A DNA stretch of 34,333 nucleotides from Nocardia cerradoensis NBRC 101014 (GTDB lineage: Bacteria > Actinomycetota > Actinomycetes > Mycobacteriales > Mycobacteriaceae). Within the stretch, counting starts at the first letter, position 1; each line of letters opens with the position of its first letter. The translations under genes and the position numbers were made by a program. Positions 24,901 to 33,400 of the stretch are shown piece after piece. Below the pieces are notes generated by a model, which worked only from the letters and a program-made list of their open reading frames with translations, was not told the DNA's origin and did not search any database. Location: NCBI RefSeq assembly GCF_000308535.1, contig NZ_BAFW01000375.1:1-34333 (forward strand). Direction: 5' to 3'.

Positions 24901-27449
24901 AGCACCGCGTCGGGCCCGATCTCGACGAACCGCCGGACACCCGCGGCGACCAGGGAGTCGACCCCGGCGGCGAATCGGACGGGCTCGCGCACCTGGCGGA
25001 CCCAATAGCCGGGGTCGAGCACCTCCTCGCCCGCGAGCCGGCCGGACACATTCGACACCAGCGGAATCCTCGGACGCTGATACTCCACTCCCCGTGCGAC
25101 CGACTCGAATTCGGCCAGCATCGGATCCATGTGGTGGGAGTGGAAAGCATGGGAGACGGTCAGCGGTGCGGTCTTGCGGCCACGGTCCGCGAACCGCGCC
25201 CGATACGCCGCGACCGCGTCCGCGTCTCCGGAAATCACCACCGCGGCAGGCGAATTCACTGCCGCTAGGCACACGCTCCGATCACCGGCGATCATCTCGG
25301 TCACCTCGGATTCGCCCGCCGCGACGGCCAGCATGGCGCCACCCGTGGACAACTGCCCCATCAGGCGACCGCGAGCGGCGACCAGCCGGCAGGCGTCCGG
25401 CAGCGTCCACACACCGGCGATATACGCGGCGGCCAGCTCGCCGATCGAATGTCCGATCAGCACATCCGGTGTCACACCGAACGAGCTCAGCAGCCGGTAC
25501 AGCGCGACCTCGTAGGCGAACAGGGCGGGCTGGGTGAATGCGGTGTGATCGAGAGCGGAGGCGTCTGCGCCGGTGACCATTACCTGCCGCAGCGGCACTC
25601 CCAGCAGTGGATCGAACTGCGCGCAGACCTCGTCCAGGGCGGCGGCGAACGCCGGAAACGCCTCGTAGAGTTCACGTCCCATGTCCGCGCGCTGTGCGCC
25701 CTGGCCGGTGCACAGCAGCGCCGTCTTGCGCGTCACCGCCCGCCCCGTCACGACGGCCGAGCTCACCGCGCCCGGTTCCGCGAGGTCGGACAGCGCCGCC
25801 CGTAACGCGTCGCGACCGTCTACGAGCACCGCGGCCCGCCATTCGAATCGGGTGCGGGTCGTGAGCAGGGAATAGCCGAGGTCGTCGACGGTGAGTTCGG
25901 GATGTTCGTCGACCCAGCGCACGAGGGCGCCCGCCTGCCCCCGCAAGCCCTCCTCGGATTTCGCCGAGATCAGCACCGGGGTGAGTCCGGATGCGACCAC
26001 ATCCTGATCCGGCGCCGGATCCGCGGGTTCGGCAGCGGGCTCCGGTGCGGGCGCCTCCTCCAGAATCACGTGCGCGTTGGTTCCGCTGGCGCCGAAGGAG
26101 GACACACCGGCGCGCCGCACCCGGTCCCCGGCGGGCCACGGCTCCGCGGCGGTCAGCAGTCGCACCGCTCCGGCGGACCAGTCGACGTGGGGGGTCGGCG
26201 CATCGACATGCACTGTCGCGGGCAGTATTTCGTGCCGCAAGGCCTGCACCATCTTGATCACACCGCCGACACCGGCCGCGGCCGAGGTGTGGCCGATATT
26301 CGACTTCAGCGAGCCGATCCGCAGCGGATCACCGGCCCGGTCGCGACCATAGGCGGCGATCAGCGCCTGTGCCTCGATCGGATCGCCGAGGGTGGTGCCG
26401 GTGCCGTGCGCTTCGACCGCGTCGACATCCGCCGGTGCCAGCCCGGCGTTGGCCAGCGCCCGCGCGATCACCTTCTCCTGCGCCGGACCGTTCGGTGCGG
26501 TCAGCTGGTTGCTGGCGCCGTCCTGGTTGACCGCGCTGCCGCGCACCACCGCGAGGATGCGGTGGCCGTGGCGGCGAGCGTCCGACAGTCGCTCGACCGC
26601 CAGCATGCCCAGGCCCTCGGAGAATCCGGTCCCGTTCGCCGCCGCGGCGAAGGCCTTGCACCGCGCGTCCGGGGACAGCGCCCGCTGGCGGCCGAAGGCG
26701 ATCAGCAGACCGGGATCCGACATCACCGTGACCCCGCCGACCAGGGCGAGCGAGATATCCCCCTGCCGCAATGCCTGGCAGGCCAGATGCAACGCCACCA
26801 GCGAAGACGAGCATGCGGTGTCCACCGAGAGCGCCGGACCCTTGAATCCGAAGGTGAACGCGACGCGGCCGGAGAGCACGCTGGCCGAAACACCCAGGAA
26901 CGCATGGCCTTCCGTCTCGGCGGTCAGCCCGGGCGAACCGACGCGCGGCCCGTAGTCCTGGTGGATCACACCGGCGAACACACCGGTGTCGCTGCCGCGC
27001 AGCGATACCGGGTCGAGGCCGGCGTCCTCCAGCGCCTCCCAGGCCGCTTCGAGGAACAGGCGCTGCTGCGGATCCATCGCCTCGGCCGCGCGGGGCCCGA
27101 TGCCGAAGAAGGCGGCGTCGAAATCGCCTGCGGTGTCGAGGAATCCGCCTTCACGGGTGTAGATGGTGCCCGGCGCGTCGGGATCGGTGTCGAACAGCCG
27201 ATCGAGGTCCCAGCCCCGGTCGGCCGGGAAGGGGCCGATGGCGTCGGCGCCGGCGGCGACCAGATCCCACAGCCGATCCGGAGTGTCGGCGCCACCCGGA
27301 TAGCGGCAGCTCATGCCGACGATCGCGATCGGTTCGCCGGCCCGATCCTCCAACTCCCGGATCTGTTTCTTGGCGGCACGCAGATCGCCGGTCAGCTTCC
27401 GCAGATACCGGCTGAGCCGTTCCTCGTTGCTCGTATCGGGGGTGTTCAT
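21966..27449 (-). CDS. PKS-B: single-module type I polyketide synthase (KS-AT-DH-KR-ACP)
   Basis: This is a complete gene of 1827 codons encoding one elongation module. The ATG at 27449 is preferred because a coiled-coil docking helix (NEERLSRYLRKLTGDLR) follows at once and leads into the KS near residue 38. Domains: KS (Cys213), AT (Ser668 in GHSIGELAAAY, HAFHS further on), DH (His974 in HVIGGVMLLP, Asp1137 in LLDATLQ), KR (GGTGGVG, LDD motif, Ser1527, Tyr1540) and ACP (Ser1708 in GFDSLGAVEL). The C-terminal docking tail has SEAELFAILDRELDA. All expected catalytic residues are present, so the module should add malonate and leave a double bond; a B-type KR with DH normally gives the trans alkene. 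It overlaps PKS-A by four bases and ends 54 bases before PKS-C. Confidence 0.98.
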   Translation of the reverse strand: MNTPDTSNEERLSRYLRKLTGDLRAAKKQIRELEDRAGEPIAIVGMSCRYPGGADTPDRLWDLVAAGADAIGPFPADRGWDLDRLFDTDPDAPGTIYTREGGFLDTAGDFDAAFFGIGPRAAEAMDPQQRLFLEAAWEALEDAGLDPVSLRGSDTGVFAGVIHQDYGPRVGSPGLTAETEGHAFLGVSASVLSGRVAFTFGFKGPALSVDTACSSSLVALHLACQALRQGDISLALVGGVTVMSDPGLLIAFGRQRALSPDARCKAFAAAANGTGFSEGLGMLAVERLSDARRHGHRILAVVRGSAVNQDGASNQLTAPNGPAQEKVIARALANAGLAPADVDAVEAHGTGTTLGDPIEAQALIAAYGRDRAGDPLRIGSLKSNIGHTSAAAGVGGVIKMVQALRHEILPATVHVDAPTPHVDWSAGAVRLLTAAEPWPAGDRVRRAGVSSFGASGTNAHVILEEAPAPEPAAEPADPAPDQDVVASGLTPVLISAKSEEGLRGQAGALVRWVDEHPELTVDDLGYSLLTTRTRFEWRAAVLVDGRDALRAALSDLAEPGAVSSAVVTGRAVTRKTALLCTGQGAQRADMGRELYEAFPAFAAALDEVCAQFDPLLGVPLRQVMVTGADASALDHTAFTQPALFAYEVALYRLLSSFGVTPDVLIGHSIGELAAAYIAGVWTLPDACRLVAARGRLMGQLSTGGAMLAVAAGESEVTEMIAGDRSVCLAAVNSPAAVVISGDADAVAAYRARFADRGRKTAPLTVSHAFHSHHMDPMLAEFESVARGVEYQRPRIPLVSNVSGRLAGEEVLDPGYWVRQVREPVRFAAGVDSLVAAGVRRFVEIGPDAVLTAMTGQCLPEDLDGEPTVVAAARRGRGEVGQFAHCLARMYTAGAEVDWSVFFAGRTVKRAPLPTYAFQRRRYWLPSASGAGGGESAGVRAIDHPLLAAVLPMADGGFVLSGHLSPRAQPWLADHVIGGVMLLPGTGFVELALRAGAEAGFPVVEELTLRAPLVLSAMEGVPIQIVVGAIDSESSRRPISIYSRGAHDPDGAWELHAQGLLSATDAAAPAPEIWPPAAATAVDVAYGKFLSRDYALGPAFRGVRALWRRGEEVFADIAVDADTGVRADGFGIHPALLDATLQAGLLADVLEIGAGQVVLPFSWESVSLFTTEASLLRVRLTVSGSSVSIGVTDGHGRPVLSGSVTMRATPVAQLAAAALADPVLELVWSPATAEAGAAEASVGWWDRLEPESPVPAVVVVEAGHPAGAGVVAATHTEVARVLGVVQEWQAGDRFASSTLLVVTRGAVALPGEDVTDLAGAAVWGLVRSAQAEEPGRIVLADIDSGLDEDVAARVLGVGEPEVVMRAGVPHIARLTRSAPVSEPDGAAAAFGAGTVLITGGTGGVGAVVARHLVRAHGVRSLLLVSRSGMRAAGAAALCDELEQAGAQVKVVACDVADAGAVAGLPAHVPARWPLSGVVHAAGVLDDGVVASLTTQRIDTVLAPKVDAAWYLHEATAARELAAFVLFSSMSGTVGGPGQGNYAAANTFLDGLAAHRRARGLAAQSVVWGPWARASGMAGHLDAGDAARMNRAGFTALSDDAALAGWDAALARGTAHPVIVALDSAAIRDRAAAGMLPPLLRTLAPPALRATKEVASAIAPLPQRLTGLDAERQGQVVLETVREHIAAVLGHDGAAAIAPERTFQELGFDSLGAVELRNRLKSVTGLSLSAAVVFDYPTPKALAAHLHTQLAGAPVDMRPRPVDAVLDDLEAALALGEWDDEQKRRIVARLQSVAASWAARTDPDDLLEDDVENASEAELFAILDRELDA
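22230..27340 (-). other. Module 2 of the window (PKS-B): KS-AT-DH-KR-ACP, malonyl, predicted alkene
   Basis: KS Cys is at 26811-26813, AT Ser at 25446-25448, DH His at 24528-24530, DH Asp at 24039-24041, KR Tyr at 22830-22832 and ACP Ser at 22326-22328. The DH second motif is DxxxQ here, while most others in the window have DxxxH. Confidence 0.95.
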
Positions 27450-30400
27450 GCGGGGCCAAACTCCTCGTCGATCAGGTCGAAAAGCTCACTGTCGGAAGTG
27501 AATTCGAGGTCGTCGTAATCGCCGTCCGACGTCGCGCCCCCCAGAAATCCGCGCAGGCGGTCGCTGACGCCCCGCAGACCGGCCACCGTCCGGTCGCTGT
27601 CGGCACCGCCGGCGATGATGCGCTCGAGCAGCGCCTCGAGTCGCGCGATGTCGTCGGGCGCCCCCGTCGAGGTCGGTGTCTGCGGCGCCGTCACGGTGGT
27701 GTGCGCCAGCAGGTAGCCGGCGACTTCGGCCGCCGTCGGATAGTCGAACACCAGGGTCGAGGGCAGGGACAGCCCCGTCACCTTCGACAGCCGATTGCGG
27801 AACTCCACTCCGCCCAGCGAATCGAAGCCGAGTTCGCTGAAACCGCGGTCGACGCCGATATCGTCGGCCGAGCCGTAACCCAGTACCGCCGCGACATTCT
27901 CGCGCACGAGATCGAGAACGATCCCGCGCCGCTTCTCCTCCGCGACCCCGTGCAGACGCTGCCCGAGCGAGACGTCCCCGTGCGAGGCGGTGGCCGTCCG
28001 GCCGGACGTGCGCACGAATCCGCGCAGCACCGCCGGTATCGAGCCGGTATGTGCCTCCATGCGCAGGGTGTCGGTGTCCAAGTGCACCAGCACCGGCGCC
28101 GGTTCGGCAGCGGTGAGCGATTCGTCGAACAATCGCAGGCCCTCGGCGCGGTCCAGCGGAGCCAGCCCCAGACGTTCCAGCCGCGCCAGCGCGGTGCGGT
28201 CCAGCACCACGGTCATGCCGATGTCCTGCTGCCACGGCCCCCATGCGAGCGACACGGCCGGCAGCCCCTCAGCGCGGCGCCGGAGCGCCAGGGCGTCCAG
28301 GAAGCTGTTCGCGGCGGCGTAATTCGCCTGTCCGGCCGACCCGATCGATCCGGCGATCGAGGAGAACAGCACGAACGCGGACAGGTCCATGCCCGTGGTG
28401 AGCTCGTGCAGATGCCACGCCGCTTCGGCCTTCGCCGCGAGCACCCGGTCGACGCCCTCGTCGGTGAGGGTGTGGAACGCGCTGTCGTCCAGAACGCCCG
28501 CGGTGTGGACGACGCCGGTGATCGGACAGTCGCGGGTCTCCTCGGCCAGCAGATCACGCAGTGCGGCGCGGTCGCTCACATCGCAGGCGGCGATCCGCAC
28601 CTGCGCGCCGAGCCGGGACAGGTCCGCCGCTAGTTCCGCCGCGCCGTCCGCACGGTCACCACGCCGGGAGACCAGCAGCAGTCGCCGCACCCCGTGTGCG
28701 GTGACGAGATGCCGCGCGAGCAGGGCACCCAGCCCTCCGGTCCCCCCGGTGATCAGGACCGTGCCGTCGCCGAACGACACCGTCTCCGCCGGGTGTGCGG
28801 ACAGCGGCTCGAGCCGCGGCGCCAGGAAGTGGTCGCCGCGAACCGCCAACTGCGGCTCGCCGGTGGTGAGCGCGGCCCGGACGGTACCGGCCGATATCGC
28901 CGCCGCGTCCGTATCGAGCAGCACGATCCGTCCGGGATATTCGGTTTGGGCGCTCCGGATCAATCCCCACACGGCCGCCGCCGCGGCGTCGGGGATCTCG
29001 CCGGGCAGCGTCGCCGCACGCGTGGTCATCACGACCAGCTGCGACCGCGCGACACGCTCGTCGGTCAGCCACTCACGTACCACCCGCAGCGCGTTCTTCA
29101 CCCGATCCCGCGTGGCCCGTGGTGAATCACCCGGAAGCACAGCATGTTCGGACCACACCACCACCTCGGGAGCCGTCGCGCGGGCGGCGAGCGCCACCTG
29201 ATCCGGATAACGCTCCTCGATGCCGGACACGCCCGCGGTGCCCAGCAGAACCGTACTTCCGAGCGGCGCCGTCGCCGCGACATCGACTGTCGTCCAGCGC
29301 ATTCCGTATCGCGCGGCCCGTCCGCCCGAGAGCGTGGCCCGGAACTGCTGGACGTCGTAGGAGCGCATGACCACTTCGTCGATGGTCACCACCGCATTGC
29401 CGTCCCGGTCGACGGCCACGACGCTGATCGCCTCGCTGCTGCGCTGAACCGCCATCACCCGCAGGGAGCCGACCGGCGCGGTGCGGTGGATCTGCGTGGC
29501 GCCCCAGCGGAACAGGAGTTTGCCCTCGGCCGGATTGCCCCGGTGGTCCGGCCAGATCAGGCAGGCGAGTCCGGCATGCATGACCATGTCGAACAACGCC
29601 GGATGCACCAGGAACCGCTCGGTCGGGACCTCGCCGTCCAACGCGACCTCGGAGAACACAGTGTCCCCGCTGCGCCAGGCCGCCTCGACGCCGAGGAACG
29701 ACGGGCCGTATTCCAATCCGGCGGCCCGCGCCACCTGCGCCGGAATCCAGTCGGTGTCCACCGGTTCGGCGTCGACGGGCGGCCACGGCTCGGTGCGCAG
29801 CATGTCCACGAGTCCGATGTCGGTGAGCTGCTCGGCGCTCAAAACGCCGCTGGCGTTCCGGGACCACTCGCGATCGGGCCCGTCGGTCCGGCGGTAGTGG
29901 ACTGTGAACGAACGGCGTCCCATGGCGTCCGGTTCCCGCACCAGCACCTGGAGTTCGACCTCGCCCTCGGCAGGGGGCAGGATCGGCGCCTCGAGCGTCA
30001 ACTCCTCCACCGCCGCACAACCGATGCGCGCACCGGCGACCAGCAGCATCTCCATCAGCGCGGCACTCGGCACGAGCACGACACCGTAGGTGGTGTGGTC
30101 GGCGAGCCACGGATGGGTGCGCTGCGCGAGCCGCCCGATGAACAGCCATTCGTCGCGGTCGGCCACCCGCACCACATCGGTGAGCAGCGGATGCTCCGAC
30201 GCGGCCGCACGATCCGCGCGAGGCGGCTCGAGCCAGTACCGGCGATGGTCGAACGCGTAGGTGGGCAACGCGATTCGTGACGCCCGGCGGCCCGCGAACA
30301 GCCGGTTCCAGTCGACGGCCAGTCCGGCGGTGTGGGCATGGGCGAGCATCGTCAGGAACTGCTCGACCTCGTCGTGGTCCCGGCGGGCCGCCGCGGCGAC

Positions 30401-33400
30401 CACGGACCGCTGCTCGACCTCCTCGGTGAGCGTCTGCCGCGTCATCGCCGCCAGCACCGCGTCGGGCCCGATTTCGAGGAACCGGCGCGCACCCGCGGCG
30501 ACCAGTGTGTCGACACCCGGCGCGAACCGGACCGCGGCACGCACCTGCGACGTCCAATAGCCCGGGTCCACGATCTCGTCACCGGCGATGGCGCCGGATA
30601 CATTCGACACCAACGGGATTCGCGGCGCATGGAAGGTGATGCCGTCCGCGACGGTGCGGAATTCGGCCAGCATCGGCTCCATCCGAGCGGAATGGAAGGC
30701 ATGCGACACCCGCAGACGGCTGGTCTTGCGTCCCTCGGCGGAGAACTGCCGATCGAGCTCCGCGACAAGTTCCTCGTCACCCGAAACCACCACGGCGCCG
30801 GGAGAATTCACCGCGGCCAGGGATACCCGGTCACCGAATGCCTCGATCGCCGCGGCCACGTCGAGCTCGGACGCGGCGATCGCCAGCATCGCCCCGCCCG
30901 GCGGCAGCGCGTCCATCAACCGGCCCCGCGCCGCCACCAGTGCGCAGGCATCGTCGAGCGACCACACCCCGGCGACATAGGCGGCGGCCAGTTCACCGAT
31001 CGAATGCCCGATCAGCAGATCGGGAACCACGCCGAACGACTCGACGAGCCGGTACAGCGCCACCTCGAACGCGAACAGGGCCGGCTGTGTCAGCCGGGTC
31101 CGATCCAACATCCCGTCCGGTGCGGCTGCGTCCCGATCGTCCGCATGTCCGGTGAACATCACCTGCCGCAGCGAACATCCCAGCAGCGGATCGAACCGGG
31201 CGCAGACCTCGTCCAGCGCCGCGGCGAACACCGGGAACGCCGCGGCCAGTCCGGCGCCCATGCCGGCGCGCTGCGCGCCCTGACCGGTGAACAGGAATGC
31301 GGTCTTCCCGGCACGTATCGAGCCGGAAACCACTGCGGGAATGATACTTCCGTCCGCGAGCCGCGACAGCCCGGTGAGCAGTTCGTCGCGCTCACCGCCG
31401 AGCACCACCGCCCGGAACTCGTGGTGTGTACGGGTGGTGAGCAGCGAATAGGCCACGTCCGCGGGGTCGGCGTCGACGTGGTCATCGAGCCACTGCCGCA
31501 GTTTCGCCGCCTGCGCTCCGAGCGCGGTCTCACTCTTGGCCGACACCAGCCAGGGCATCGGCAGGCGCGGGCCGTCGGCGACCGGCGCCGAGCCCGGCGG
31601 TTGCGGGGCAGGTGCCTCCTCGACGATCAAGTGGGCGTTCGTACCGCTGACACCGAACGACGAGACACCCGCTCGCCGAACGCTCGTCCCGGCACGCCAG
31701 GGTTCCGCACGGGACAGCAGACGCACGTCGCCCGCGGACCAATCCACGTGCGGCGACGGCGTTTCCGCGTGCAGGGTCGGTGGCAGGGTTTCGTGACGCA
31801 ACGCCTGCACCATCTTGATCACGCCACCGACACCGGCGGCCGCGACGGTATGACCGATATTCGACTTGATCGAACCGATGCGCAGCGGCTCGCGGTCCCC
31901 GCGGTCGCGACCGTAGGCGGCGATCAACGCGTTGGCCTCGATCGGATCGCCCAGTGGCGTACCGGTTCCGTGTGCCTCCACCGCGTCCACATCGGCGGGT
32001 GTGAGTCCGGCAGCCGCGAGGGCCTGCCCGATCACTCGTTCCTGCGCGGGGCCGTTCGGCGCGGTCAGGCCGTTACTCGCGCCGTCCTGGTTCACCGCGC
32101 TGCCCCGGATCACCGCCAGGATCTCGTGACCCTGCCGCTGCGCATCCGACAACCGCTGCAGCACCAGGACGCCGACACCCTCGGAGAACGCGACACCGTC
32201 GGCCGCGGCGGAGAACGCCTTGCACCGGCCGTCCGGTGACAGGCCGCGCTGCCGCGCGAAATCGACGGACAGATAAGGAGTGGCCGCCACGGTCACACCA
32301 CCCGCCAGCGCCAGCGACGTTTCACCCTGACGCAGCGCCTGACACGCCAGATGCAACGCCACCAGCGACGATGAGCAGGCGGTGTCGATCGTGACCGCCG
32401 GCCCCTCCAACCCGAAGACGTAGGCGACGCGCCCGGAGACCACGCTGTGGGTGGTGCCGGTCAGCCGGAATCCCTCCAGATCGCCGGTCACGTGATCGAC
32501 ATAGCCCGAGGCACAGGCGCCCGCGAAGACACCGGTATCGCTGCCGCGCAACGTCATCGGATCGATGCCGGAGCGTTCCAGCGCTTCCCAGGACGTTTCC
32601 AGCAGCAGTCGCTGCTGCGGGTCCATCGCCAGCGCCTCCCGCGGGCTGATGCCGAAAAATCCGGCGTCGAAATCGCCTGCGGCGCCGAGGAATCCGCCAC
32701 CGCGGCTGTACACCGTGCCGGGCTTGTCGGGATCCGGGTCGATCAGCCGCGCCAGATCCCACCCGCGATCGTCCGGGAATTCGGTGGTGGCATCGGTCCC
32801 CGAGGACACGAGATCCCACAACTGCTCGGGGCTGTCGACGCCACCTGGGAATCGGCAGCTCATGCCGACGATCGCGATGGGTTCGTCCACGCGGGCCCGC
32901 CGGGGCGCGCGGGCCGGGCGGGCGGAGTCGGTGCCCTCGATCTTGGCGCGCAGCAGAGCGGCGACCGCGTCGGCGGTCGGGTGATCGAAGACCAGAGTCG
33001 ACGGCAGCTGCACGCCGGTGGCCTTCGACAGCCGGTTGCGGAATTCCACGCCACCGAGCGAGTCGAAGCCCAGGGCGTCGAAACGCGCCCCCGGGTCGAC
33101 GTCCGCCGTGGAAGCGTGCCCGAGCACGGCGGCCGCGTGTTCGCGGACCAACTCGAGCACCACTTCCGCACGCGCGCTGTCCGGAACCTCGCTCAGCCGA
33201 GCGCCCAACGCGCCGGATGCGGCTGCGGGCCGGTCCGTGGGCCGGTCCGCGGTCCGGGGCAGGAAACCGCGCAGCGCCGCGGGCACCACACCGTGGCGGG
33301 CTTCACGCCGCAGCTGCGCCGGATCGAACCGCATGGCCACCGCGTGCGCCGCCCCGCGGCCGACGGCGGCGTCGAACAGTCGCAGACCTTCGGCGTCGCC

